Of a stretch of DNA of 64,000 nucleotides, positions 25,560-33,845 are shown piece by piece. Both the position numbers and the translations under genes were made by a program. The notes under the pieces were generated by a model, which saw only the letters and a program-made list of their open reading frames with translations, did no database searches and was not told the origin of the DNA. Position 1 is the stretch's first letter. Each line of letters starts with the position of its first letter. Source of the DNA: JAOXRU01 sp965247735 (GTDB lineage Bacteria > Bacteroidota > Bacteroidia > Flavobacteriales > Flavobacteriaceae); contig CBDFHN010000001.1 in the NCBI GenBank assembly GCA_965247735.1, positions 62,001 to 126,000 of the forward strand, in the 5' to 3' direction.

Positions 25560-26012
25560 TTATGCATTTAAAAAATACCGTTCTTTAGTTTTTGAATCGC
25601 CACCAATTCTATCGTAAAATTTCATTGCCTTTACATTAAAACTTGGTGTTTGCCATTGAATGGTATGGCAGTTCATTTTTTTTGCTTCTTTTTTAATTCG
25701 ATTCATTAATTGTTCACCAATTCCAAACCCTCTTGATTCTTCAGTTAGAAATAGACAATCCATATAGATATAATATTCAGCATCCCAAGTTGAAAATTGT
25801 TTCATATATGTACTATAGCCAATAATGTTATTTTCTTTTTCGACCACTAAACAATGTATACTTGGGTTATCAGAAAACAAGTATTTATCTAAGTGTTGTA
25901 CTTTATCTTTTGAGTCAAAAGCTGCTTTTTCATAAGCAGCATGAAGTTCACATAGGTGAACCAGTTCTTTTAAATCTGATTGCTGAACAACTCTTATGTT
26001 TGGTTCTTTCAT
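25560..26012 (-). CDS. GNAT family N-acetyltransferase
   Basis: This 150-residue protein is a single GNAT domain. Motif A, which binds acetyl-CoA, is LFLTEESRGFGIGEQLMNRI, and the C-terminal motif B is QWQTPSFNVKAMKFYDRIG. It should transfer an acetyl group to an amine; the substrate is unknown. Its start codon shares one base with the stop of the upstream gene, implying translational coupling within the operon. Confidence 0.92.
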   Translation of the reverse strand: MKEPNIRVVQQSDLKELVHLCELHAAYEKAAFDSKDKVQHLDKYLFSDNPSIHCLVVEKENNIIGYSTYMKQFSTWDAEYYIYMDCLFLTEESRGFGIGEQLMNRIKKEAKKMNCHTIQWQTPSFNVKAMKFYDRIGGDSKTKERYFLNA

Positions 26013-26473
26013 TATAGTTCCTTGTTAATTATATCATTTAGGTATTTTTCATAATTGGGACTAGACAATTGTTTTAAAATGTTATTTGTCCAAGAAATTC
26101 TTTCGTGATTTATGATTTCTAATTCCCAAATACAAGGAGCCAATCCATCTCCAGATATTTTTGTGAATTCGTTAGGTTTTTCTGGTGTTGTTATAAATAT
26201 ATTGGTATTCAGCATATTCTTTCCAACCCACCAGTTTATTATTGAAAAAATGCCTTCTGTTCCAGAATGAAGAATTAAAAAAGCAATTTTATCAGTAGTA
26301 AAATCAAAACTATTCTTCAGTTTTAACCAATCTGGGAGCTCGTTTATAACATTTTGGTAAAAAACAGGGTGTTTAAATTCTCCTACCTGAGAAATGGTAT
26401 AGATCTTTATTCTCCAACCATTTATGGTAACCAACTCCTTAAAACATATTTTTCTTGTTTTATAAGCCGTCAT
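26012..26473 (-). CDS. Conserved-looking hypothetical protein
   Basis: This 153-residue soluble protein begins MTAYKTRKICFKELVTINGW and contains YTISQVGEFKHPVFYQN, FLILHSGTEGIFSIINWWVG and GLAPCIWELEIINHERISW. I do not recognise a named family, though the layout suggests a compact alpha/beta enzyme-like domain. It overlaps the upstream GNAT by four bases and the downstream GNAT by one, so it is firmly within the operon and probably works with these acetyltransferases. Confidence 0.75.
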   Translation of the reverse strand: MTAYKTRKICFKELVTINGWRIKIYTISQVGEFKHPVFYQNVINELPDWLKLKNSFDFTTDKIAFLILHSGTEGIFSIINWWVGKNMLNTNIFITTPEKPNEFTKISGDGLAPCIWELEIINHERISWTNNILKQLSSPNYEKYLNDIINKEL

Positions 26474-26970
26474 TCTATTTTTTTTACCATTAAATACATG
26501 CCTTTGTATTTTTGAATAAGATGTTTTCTTTGAAATTCAATTTTTTTGCTGATTTCAAATCCTACTTTTTTATAAAATTCAAAAGCATTACTACTGTCCA
26601 TGGTTTTAAGAATCAATTCTTTTTTTCCAATAGCGGTGGCATAGTTTTCAATAGCAGCAATCATTTTTTTGCCAACACTTTTACCAGTAGCCTTTTTTAA
26701 AATATAGATGCGTTCTAATTCTAATGTTTCAATATTTAGATGCAACAACTTATACATACCAATAATTTCATTGTCATCATAAATCAAATAAAATTCTGCA
26801 TGCTCATTAGTAAATTGTTCTTCGTATAAAGAAGTGCTAAAATTATCTTTTATATACTGTTCTCCATTATCGTACCATAGGTAGGGATAGTGATTTCTGT
26901 ACGTTTCTATTGATATAGCAACCAAATTTGGAATATCTATAGCAGTACATTTTTTTGTTCTTATTGACAT
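26470..26970 (-). CDS. GNAT family N-acetyltransferase
   Basis: This 166-residue GNAT protein has the acetyl-CoA loop in ERIYILKKATGKSVGKKMIAAI and the end motif TMDSSNAFEFYKKVGFEI. The substrate is unknown. It is the first gene of the minus-strand operon. Upstream, at 26995-27003, CTGGAGCTA is a one-base-expanded variant of the operator half-site CTGGACTA of the MocR regulator encoded at 27561, hinting at shared control. Confidence 0.9.
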   Translation of the reverse strand: MSIRTKKCTAIDIPNLVAISIETYRNHYPYLWYDNGEQYIKDNFSTSLYEEQFTNEHAEFYLIYDDNEIIGMYKLLHLNIETLELERIYILKKATGKSVGKKMIAAIENYATAIGKKELILKTMDSSNAFEFYKKVGFEISKKIEFQRKHLIQKYKGMYLMVKKIE

Positions 26971-27023
26971 GGAAACAGGTATATTACAAATTATCTGGAG
27001 CTATTTCCCGCTATCCGTTAAAG

Positions 27024-27055
27024 TTTTATGGAGGTTTGAAAAAGCCTCCATAAAA
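27024..27055 (-). terminator. Probable terminator of the 27082 gene
   Basis: The 11-bp arms TTTTATGGAGG (27024-27034) and CCTCCATAAAA (27045-27055) are perfect. The T run after the stem is short. Confidence 0.55.
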
Positions 27056-27081
27056 GCTAACACTGCTATCGGGGCTAAAAA

Positions 27082-27441
27082 TTATAGTAATGCAAGTGCT
27101 GCAAACAAATTTTTACTCCTTTTATTATGATGGTAAATTACAAAATACCCTAGCTTCTCTTTTGCGTCTTCAAGTTTAGATTCTTTGTCATTTAATTCTG
27201 TGATAAAATTAAGATATATTTTTTTGAGGGTTTCACTCCTTTTAAAATCAGGTTTAATACTGTGCATTACAGCATATACCTTTACTTTACTATCTAGCTG
27301 TTTTACTATAGATAAGTCTTTGGAAAGCAATTCGTTTTCCCAAGAATAAAAATGACCAATATGTGGAGTGTTTTGTGCGTAACTATTTGAGTAAAAAACA
27401 AATGTCACGACTATAATACTAAGTTTTATGAATGTTTTCAT
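27082..27441 (-). CDS. Small secreted hypothetical protein
   Basis: Starting at the ATG at 27441, the product is 119 residues with a clear signal peptide, MKTFIKLSIIVVTFVFYSNSYAQ. The frame is open upstream to 27501, but a minus-strand -7 element TAAATTTG (27506-27499) lies there, so the longer form is rejected. The mature part is charged and helical (LNDKESKLEDAKEKLGYFVIYHHNK). No family is recognised. It is divergent from the MocR regulator and may be its target. Confidence 0.65.
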   Translation of the reverse strand: MKTFIKLSIIVVTFVFYSNSYAQNTPHIGHFYSWENELLSKDLSIVKQLDSKVKVYAVMHSIKPDFKRSETLKKIYLNFITELNDKESKLEDAKEKLGYFVIYHHNKRSKNLFAALALL

Positions 27442-27514
27442 TGTATTTATTTTTAATGATTTGTAAAAAATATTGAAATTAACAATCTGATTGTGGTACA
27501 AATTTACTAGCTTG

Positions 27515-27559
27515 CTGGACTATAATTGTAGTCCAGTTTAAATAAAAACAATAGTCCAG
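27515..27559. promoter_or_regulatory. Operator of the MocR-type regulator
   Basis: CTGGACTA (27515-27522) and TAGTCCAG (27529-27536) form an inverted repeat with a 6-bp spacer. TAGTCCAG recurs at 27552-27559, directly before the regulator's ATG and 23 bp from the first copy. Direct repeats plus one inverted half-site is the kind of site that MocR proteins bind. The location implies autoregulation. Confidence 0.75.
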
Positions 27560-27560
27560 T

Positions 27561-29045
27561 ATGTTTCCATATCAAACCAGTATCAATTTAACAAAAAGTG
27601 GTGGACAACCTTTGTATTTGCAATTGAGCCATCAAATGATAAAACTTATAGAATCTGGAGCATTGTCAACTGGGGCAAAACTTCCAGGCACAAGATCTAT
27701 GGCTAGCCTGCTTAGTGTGCATAGAAAAGTTGTAGTGCAAGCTTATGATGAGCTTGTAATGCAAAGTTGGATAGAAGTATTTCCCGCAAGAGGTACATTT
27801 GTACATTGTAAGCTCCCAATTGTAAATTATACGACCATTTCTGATAAGGAGGTGGTTTGTAAAAAAAGAATAACAGCAAATTTTAAGATAAATAAAGGTA
27901 TTCCACAATATGCGAGTTATAAACCAACAGAAAATGCCTATCATTTAGATGATGGAGTCCCAGATGTTAGACTTGCACCTATTGAGGATTTAGCAAGATT
28001 GCACAGAAATATTGTATCCAAAGTACATAATAAGGTGCATTTTGGATATACAGATCCCCGTGGAAATTTGCAATTAAGACAAGCATTGGTTTCTTTTTTA
28101 AATGATACCAGAGGATTACAGTTTAGTGATGAAAATGTATTAATTACTAGAGGTAGTCAAATGGGAATATACCTATCAAGTAAGTTACTGCTTTCTCCTG
28201 GTGACAATATTATTGTTGGTGAATCTAATTATATCGCTGCAGATCAAACTTTTTTAGAACATAAAGCAGTTTTAAATAGAGTAGCAGTAGACTATCATGG
28301 ATTGGTGGTAAATGAAGTAGAAGAATTATGTCAAGAAAAAACAATAAAAGCAGTTTTTGTAACATCTCATCGTCATCATCCAACTACAGCAACTTTATGT
28401 GCGGAACGTAGAATGCGATTACTGGCTTTGGCAACAAAATATAATTTTGCTATTATAGAAGACGATTACGATTATGATTTTCATTATAGTAATGCTCCAA
28501 TATTACCACTGGCAAGTAACGACCATTGTGGCAATGTAATCTATATTGGGGCTTTTAGTAAAATGCTGGCTCCAGTACTTAGAGTTGGTTATATGATTGG
28601 ACCAAAGGAAGTCATAGATGAAGCAGCCAATTTAAGAAGAATTATTGATCGTCAAGGCGATGCTATATTAGAAATGGCGCTGGCAAAGATGATCAACCAA
28701 GGCGATATGCAACGGCACACTAAAAAAGTGCTGAAAATTTATAAAACACGTAGAGATTTATTCTGTACCTTATTAAAAGAGCTGCTAAATGACTATATCG
28801 AGTTTCAGATTCCGAATGGAGGTATGGCTGTATGGGTGTTACTTGATAAAAAGTATGATTGGAAAGTGGTAAGGAAAGCCATGTTAACTTATGATATTGT
28901 AATGGGAACTCATGAGAAATATGATCTTATAAAAGCCGATCATAATGGAATGCGTTTGGGGTTTTCAAATATTAATAAAGAAGAGATTACCTATTGTCTC
29001 ACACATTTACAATTGGTACTTGATAATTATAAGAGCCATTTGTAA
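27561..29045 (+). CDS. MocR-type regulator (GntR wHTH fused to class I aminotransferase)
   Basis: This 494-residue protein has an N-terminal GntR winged helix (residues about 10-80; LIESGALSTGAKLPGTRSMASLLSVHRKVV) and an aminotransferase-like domain. The PLP-binding lysine is in YIGAFSKMLAPVLRVGYMIG, preceded by IIEDDYDYDFHY. MocR proteins use PLP (or its adduct) as ligand and control vitamin B6, GABA or related genes; PdxR and GabR are the known types. The operator just upstream supports autoregulation. The flavin-binding pyridoxamine-oxidase-like gene nearby suggests, but does not prove, a B6 link. Confidence 0.93.
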   Translation: MFPYQTSINLTKSGGQPLYLQLSHQMIKLIESGALSTGAKLPGTRSMASLLSVHRKVVVQAYDELVMQSWIEVFPARGTFVHCKLPIVNYTTISDKEVVCKKRITANFKINKGIPQYASYKPTENAYHLDDGVPDVRLAPIEDLARLHRNIVSKVHNKVHFGYTDPRGNLQLRQALVSFLNDTRGLQFSDENVLITRGSQMGIYLSSKLLLSPGDNIIVGESNYIAADQTFLEHKAVLNRVAVDYHGLVVNEVEELCQEKTIKAVFVTSHRHHPTTATLCAERRMRLLALATKYNFAIIEDDYDYDFHYSNAPILPLASNDHCGNVIYIGAFSKMLAPVLRVGYMIGPKEVIDEAANLRRIIDRQGDAILEMALAKMINQGDMQRHTKKVLKIYKTRRDLFCTLLKELLNDYIEFQIPNGGMAVWVLLDKKYDWKVVRKAMLTYDIVMGTHEKYDLIKADHNGMRLGFSNINKEEITYCLTHLQLVLDNYKSHL

Positions 29046-29157
29046 ACTGTTGAATGGTTATTAGCGCCAAAGCTTAGTTTAATACATTAACGTAAATTTG
29101 GGAAGACCAATTAAGCTATAATTTTATATTTACATTTTTTAATACATTTTTTTTAAT

Positions 29158-30759
29158 ATGCCAACAGACTGTATACCATTTAGAGAAACAGGTTATTTTT
29201 CTCAATTGATTTGTGATTATGTAGAAGAACATGAAGGGCTAAAAGAATTATACAATAGGTTTCCAAAAATTGAAAATTTTGAAGCTCAAATTGCAGAAAA
29301 AAAAGCAAATTTCCCGCAAGAATATAGAAAAGTACTTGTTTCTTCATTAAACACGCAGTATGTTGATTTTGAATTAAGCAGCCAAACAAAAGCTAATATT
29401 GACAGTTTAGCAAAAGAAAATACATTTACTGTAGTAACAGGACACCAGTTAAATTTATTCACTGGTCCGCTTTATTTTTTATACAAGATTATTGCTACTA
29501 TTAACCTTGCCAAAGAATTAAAAACTAAATACCCTTCTTCTAATTTTGTTCCTATCTATTGGATGGCAACAGAAGATCATGATTTTGATGAAATTAATTT
29601 TTTTAATTTTAAAGGAAAGAAAGTACAATGGAATAAAGATGCATCAGGAGCCGTTGGGAAATTAGAAACCAAAGGACTACAAGAAGTTTTTGACGTTTTT
29701 TCCAAAGAATTAGGAGTCGGAAGAAATGCTGATAGGCTAAAATCACTATTTGAAGCCTCATATCTAAAACACGATAACCTTACTGATGCTACCCGCTTTT
29801 TGGCAAACGAGCTTTTTGCAGACCAGGGCTTGGTAATTGTAGATGGAGATGATATTGCTTTAAAACAATTGTTTGTTCCTCATGTTAAAAAGGAATTGAT
29901 AGCGCATGAAGCTTATCAAAAAGTTACTGCTACTGTAGCAAAAATGACTGCTGTAAACTCTAAATATAAAGTACAGGTAAATCCAAGAGAAATCAATCTT
30001 TTTTATCTAGATAAGAACTTAAGATCCAGAATAATTAAAGATGATAAAGGATATTATATTAACGACACTGAAATTAGATTTTCTCAAGAAGAACTGCTGT
30101 CGTTGTTAGATAAGCATCCAGAACGATTTTCTCCAAATGTAATAATGCGCCCACTTTATCAAGAAACCATACTTCCAAACTTGTGTTATATTGGAGGAGG
30201 AGGAGAAATTGCATATTGGTTGCAATTAAAAGCATATTTTGAAGAAAGCAAGGTAACCTTTCCAATGGTGTTGGTTCGTAATTCAGCATTAATTATGACT
30301 GAGTTACAAAAAAGCAAACTCAAAAAATTAGACATAACCAATAAAGATCTATTTTTAAAAAAATCCACTTTTATAAATAAAAAGGTAAGAGAAATTTCTA
30401 ATATTAATATCGATTTCTCACAACAAAAAGAACTGTTGCAAGAGCAGTTTTCAACCATGTATACAATTGCCAACGAAACTGATAAATCTTTTTTGGGAAC
30501 GGTAAAAGCACAAGAGGTAAAACAATTAAAAGGACTTGCAACCTTGGAGAAAAGATTGTTGAAAGCACAGCGGAAAAAATTGGCAGATCAGATTACTAGA
30601 ATGACGGACTTACAAACTCAATTATTTCCTAATGAGTCCTTACAAGAGCGAAATACTAATTTTTCAGAATTCTATTTAGCCTATGGAAATGAGTTAATTA
30701 GTTATTTATTGGATAATTTAAAACCATTAAACACTGACTTTTTGATCTTAACCAACTAA
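29158..30759 (+). CDS. bshC: Bacillithiol biosynthesis cysteine-adding enzyme BshC
   Basis: This 533-residue protein matches BshC, which joins cysteine to glucosaminyl-malate in the last step of bacillithiol synthesis. Recognisable parts are CIPFRETGYFSQLICDY, VVTGHQLNLFTGPLYFLYKI, PIYWMATEDHDFDEINFF and a C-terminal coiled-coil of about 60 residues. Length is standard. bshA and bshB are not in the window. Presence of this gene fits Bacteroidota, which use bacillithiol instead of glutathione. Confidence 0.95.
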   Translation: MPTDCIPFRETGYFSQLICDYVEEHEGLKELYNRFPKIENFEAQIAEKKANFPQEYRKVLVSSLNTQYVDFELSSQTKANIDSLAKENTFTVVTGHQLNLFTGPLYFLYKIIATINLAKELKTKYPSSNFVPIYWMATEDHDFDEINFFNFKGKKVQWNKDASGAVGKLETKGLQEVFDVFSKELGVGRNADRLKSLFEASYLKHDNLTDATRFLANELFADQGLVIVDGDDIALKQLFVPHVKKELIAHEAYQKVTATVAKMTAVNSKYKVQVNPREINLFYLDKNLRSRIIKDDKGYYINDTEIRFSQEELLSLLDKHPERFSPNVIMRPLYQETILPNLCYIGGGGEIAYWLQLKAYFEESKVTFPMVLVRNSALIMTELQKSKLKKLDITNKDLFLKKSTFINKKVREISNINIDFSQQKELLQEQFSTMYTIANETDKSFLGTVKAQEVKQLKGLATLEKRLLKAQRKKLADQITRMTDLQTQLFPNESLQERNTNFSEFYLAYGNELISYLLDNLKPLNTDFLILTN

Positions 30760-30775
30760 AAAGTAGGAATAATAT

Positions 30776-30783
30776 TACATTTG
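30776..30783 (+). promoter_or_regulatory. -7 promoter element of the Ig/DUF1566 lipoprotein gene
   Basis: TACATTTG matches TAnnTTTG, leaving a leader of about 100 nt to the ATG at 30888. Confidence 0.45.
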
Positions 30784-30887
30784 CAACGTTTTTTCTACCA
30801 TAGACAACATAATATTTTGGATTCAATAACAAATATGTAAGATTGCACTTATGTATATACTCAGTTTTTGAGTAAAATTACCAAAAT

Positions 30888-32126
30888 ATGAAATGTAAAA
30901 TTACACAACTAAATAGTATAGTATTGCTATGCTTTGTATTCATTTTAAGTTCATGTGTTAAAGAAGATGCTCCACCTATTGCTTCTAGAATTGCAATAAT
31001 AAATGGAACCAGCCAAACTGCAATAGTAGAAAAGGTGTTGCCAGAGGCAATTGAAGTTATGGTACAAGATCAGCATGGTATGCCTTTTTCTGGACATCCA
31101 GTATATTTTAAAACTGAAGATGGAGAAATTTCTGAAACAGAAACTATTAGTAATGAAGAAGGTATTGTTACTATTAATTGGGTTTTGGGACCAATGGAAG
31201 GAATACAAAATTTGGAAATTATATCCTACCAGTTAGATGGTATTACTGCGCTAAGAGATGCTGATATTTCTATTTCTGCGGTAGCATCTGCTGAACCACT
31301 TATACCAACGAGTATAGAGTTAATTAAAGGAGATAATCAAGAGACAAAAATAAATACTTTAGCTCCAGAAGCAATAGAAATTATGGTTAAAGACCAGAAT
31401 GGAAATGCTTTTAAAGGAGCACTAATACATTTTGCTGTTGAAGAGGGTAAGATTACAACTGAAGAAATTGTAACTGGAGAAAGTGGAAAAGCTAATGTAG
31501 CATGGGAACTAGGAAAAACAATAGGAACTCAAAATATAGCAATAAGTGCATATAATTCAGAAACAGATGAACATATTTCTGGGTCCCCCTTTGCTGTAGA
31601 AATAACGGCTTTAAAACCATTATTGGTAGGAGAATATCATCAAGGAGGTATTATCTTTTATGTAGATGATTTGGGAGAACACGGATTTGTTTGTGCAGTA
31701 AAAGATCAAAGTGAAGGTATTAAAAGTGGATGTTTAGGGTCAAAAGTTAATGGAGCTACAGGCTCAGCTGTTGGTACTGGATCAAAAAATACAGAAGCAT
31801 TAATGGAAAGCTGTACTCATAATAGTGATGATGATGATAATGATATGCATGATAGTGCAGCCGGAATATGTGTAGATTTGGTTTCTAATGGATATTCAGA
31901 TTGGTTTTTACCAAGTAGAGATGAATTAATTCACATGGGTAACAATAGAGCTAAAATTGATGAAACTGCTTTAGGGAATAATGGAGAAATATTTGTAGAT
32001 GGTGCATATTGGAGTTCTACAGAATTTGATGATAATAGAGCATGGTATCAAGTTATTGGATATGATCAAGAAAATTATATCTTAAAAAATTACTCAGCAA
32101 GAGTGCGTGCAGTTAGAGCTTTTTAA
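30888..32126 (+). CDS. Lipoprotein with two Ig-like domains and DUF1566 domain
   Basis: This 412-residue surface-type lipoprotein has a signal with a lipobox cysteine (VFILSSC). Two similar bacterial Ig-like (Big_1/invasin type) repeats follow, about residues 35-130 and 140-240. Matching segments are EVMVQDQHGMPFSGHPVYFKTEDG and EIMVKDQNGNAFKGALIHFAVEEG. The C-terminal domain (about 250-412) is DUF1566/Lcl-like: GGIIFYVDDLGEHGFVC, WFLPSRDELIHMG and YWSSTEFDDNRAWY. Such proteins are exported and may bind sugars or mediate adhesion; function is unknown. It is probably a single-gene transcript. Confidence 0.85.
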   Translation: MKCKITQLNSIVLLCFVFILSSCVKEDAPPIASRIAIINGTSQTAIVEKVLPEAIEVMVQDQHGMPFSGHPVYFKTEDGEISETETISNEEGIVTINWVLGPMEGIQNLEIISYQLDGITALRDADISISAVASAEPLIPTSIELIKGDNQETKINTLAPEAIEIMVKDQNGNAFKGALIHFAVEEGKITTEEIVTGESGKANVAWELGKTIGTQNIAISAYNSETDEHISGSPFAVEITALKPLLVGEYHQGGIIFYVDDLGEHGFVCAVKDQSEGIKSGCLGSKVNGATGSAVGTGSKNTEALMESCTHNSDDDDNDMHDSAAGICVDLVSNGYSDWFLPSRDELIHMGNNRAKIDETALGNNGEIFVDGAYWSSTEFDDNRAWYQVIGYDQENYILKNYSARVRAVRAF

Positions 32127-32190
32127 TTCCTAAAGATGGAAATTCCATTTTATAAATAGCGCTCATTAGTTTTTGAAAGATGCTTTTGAG

Positions 32191-32198
32191 TATCTTTG
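32191..32198 (+). promoter_or_regulatory. -7 promoter element of the decarboxylase gene
   Basis: TATCTTTG matches TAnnTTTG. Its terminal TTG is in frame with the decarboxylase and produces the longer open frame starting at 32196. TTTG at 32172-32175 is a possible, slightly close -33. Confidence 0.65.
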
Positions 32199-32213
32199 CG
32201 AAAAAAATCAAAA

Positions 32214-33587
32214 ATGCATAGTATAGATATTGATTTGATTGAAATGACTTTAGATGTCATGAAATATGCTGTTGGAAGGGTAACCAGCACATTACCAGAA
32301 CTTGGAGTGCCAAAAAAAGAAGAAGAACTCAAAAGTATTGTTGGTGAAACTGTTACAAATGAAGGAATTGGAGGTGAAGTTGCTTTTAAATTATGGAACG
32401 ATGTATTGTCAAAAGCAGTTGTTCCAATTGATCATCCAAGACATTTAGCCTTTGTACCTGCTTCTCCCACAAGGGCAGCAATTATGTTCGATTTGGTTAC
32501 TTCTGCATCATCTATACATGGTGCGTATTGGATGGAAGGTGCTGGTGGTATTTTTTGTGAAAACGAAGCGATGCGCTGGTTAGTTTCCTTAACAGGAATG
32601 CCAAAAGGAACTTTTGGTGTATTTACAAGTGGAGGTACAGCTGCAAATTTGTCAGCCATGGTAACTGCTAGAGAATATTGGCGCTCAATAGATCCAGAAA
32701 ATGAAAACAAAAAAGGACTAATGATTACTTCTGAAGGTGCTCATTCTTCATTAAAAGCTATGGCAAAAGTAATTGATGCCGAAATAATTCTTATAAAATC
32801 AGAAGAAAAATTATTAGGAGAAGAGTTAGCAACCACTATTGCTAACCTTAGTACCGAACAAAGAAAACGACTATTTGCTGTTGTGGCAACAGGGGGAACT
32901 ACCAATGCTGGTATTATTGATGATTTAGACGGAATTGCAAATGTATGTATAGCTAATGATGTTTGGTTTCATGTAGATGCCGCTTATGGTGGTGGTGCGC
33001 TAGCTGCAAAATCTGTTCGTCATTTGTTTAACGGAATAGAAAAAGCAGATAGTGTAACAATAGATCCACACAAATGGTTATTTACCCCTTATGATTGTGG
33101 AGCCATTATTTATAAAAAACCAGAACTTGCAAAAAAAGCTCATGCACAAGAAGGTTCTTATTTAGATATTTTTAAAGACGATGGTGCAGTTGGATTTAAC
33201 CCTGCTGAATATCAAATTCAATTGACAAGACGTGTTAGAGGAATGCCTTTATGGTTCTCATTAGCAACACATGGTACCCAAAAATATTCTGAAGCAATAG
33301 AAAAAGGTATATTTTTAGCCAATGAAGCAGGAAAATTAATTACTGTTGCTAGTCATTTGGAATTGGTAAGATCACCAAGTTTATCCTGTGTGCTATTCAG
33401 AAGAAAAGGATGGAATGCAGAAGATTATAAAGAATGGACTTATAAAAATCACAAAGAAGGTATTGCATTGGTCACCCCAACTAAATGGAAAAAAAATGGA
33501 AGCTCAGAAACGGTTTCTCGTTTTTGTTTTATAAATCCACATACAAAAATTGAAGATATTGAGTTGATTTTGAGTACAATGAAATAA
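32214..33587 (+). CDS. PLP-dependent group II decarboxylase
   Basis: This 457-residue protein is a group II pyridoxal-phosphate decarboxylase (DDC/GAD/AADC-like). The cofactor lysine is in SVTIDPHKWLFTPYDCG, with the cofactor Asp in WFHVDAAYGGGAL and GVFTSGGTAANLSAMV before it. Substrate could be an aromatic or acidic amino acid; the sequence does not decide. The frame is open from TTG 32196, but that TTG is in the promoter, so ATG 32214 (MHSIDIDLIEMTLDVM) is used. It is transcribed alone. Confidence 0.9.
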   Translation: MHSIDIDLIEMTLDVMKYAVGRVTSTLPELGVPKKEEELKSIVGETVTNEGIGGEVAFKLWNDVLSKAVVPIDHPRHLAFVPASPTRAAIMFDLVTSASSIHGAYWMEGAGGIFCENEAMRWLVSLTGMPKGTFGVFTSGGTAANLSAMVTAREYWRSIDPENENKKGLMITSEGAHSSLKAMAKVIDAEIILIKSEEKLLGEELATTIANLSTEQRKRLFAVVATGGTTNAGIIDDLDGIANVCIANDVWFHVDAAYGGGALAAKSVRHLFNGIEKADSVTIDPHKWLFTPYDCGAIIYKKPELAKKAHAQEGSYLDIFKDDGAVGFNPAEYQIQLTRRVRGMPLWFSLATHGTQKYSEAIEKGIFLANEAGKLITVASHLELVRSPSLSCVLFRRKGWNAEDYKEWTYKNHKEGIALVTPTKWKKNGSSETVSRFCFINPHTKIEDIELILSTMK

Positions 33588-33726
33588 AGCTGAAAATAAT
33601 AAAAAAAAGGAGGTAGGGTATTTTATAACTTAGTTGTTCTATATACGAGCATCTCTTGTTTATTATGTAAGGTAAATATATATTGGTTATTATTATTTAA
33701 AAGAGAACTTAAAAAAGCAATGGTTT

Positions 33727-33755
33727 AAGCCCCGAAATTTCGGGGCTTTTTTTAT
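33727..33755 (+). terminator. Rho-independent terminator
   Basis: The 11-bp perfect palindrome arms AAGCCCCGAAA / TTTCGGGGCTT (33727-33748) end in a T run. It is 140 bp after the decarboxylase stop. The rest of the 33588-33845 gap is AT-rich and holds only the guaA promoter. Confidence 0.85.
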
Positions 33756-33813
33756 GTTTCTTCCAACAAAGCGTGCTAATAAAAAAAAGTAAAATAATAA
33801 GTTGAAAAGTGTT

Positions 33814-33842
33814 TTTGAAAACCAATCAAATTAGTATTTTTG
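33814..33842 (+). promoter_or_regulatory. guaA promoter
   Basis: TTTG (33814-33817) and TATTTTTG (33835-33842) are 17 bp apart. The -7 G is four bases before the guaA ATG, so transcription probably begins at or next to the start codon. Confidence 0.75.
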
Positions 33843-33845
33843 CGC

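Noticed and set aside
27442..27501. Longer start for the 27082 gene
   Set aside because: The extra codons overlap a minus-strand TAAATTTG promoter element and precede the signal peptide.
32136..32148. ATGGAAATTCCAT palindrome as a terminator
   Set aside because: The stem is short and AT-rich with no proper T run, so it was not listed as a terminator.
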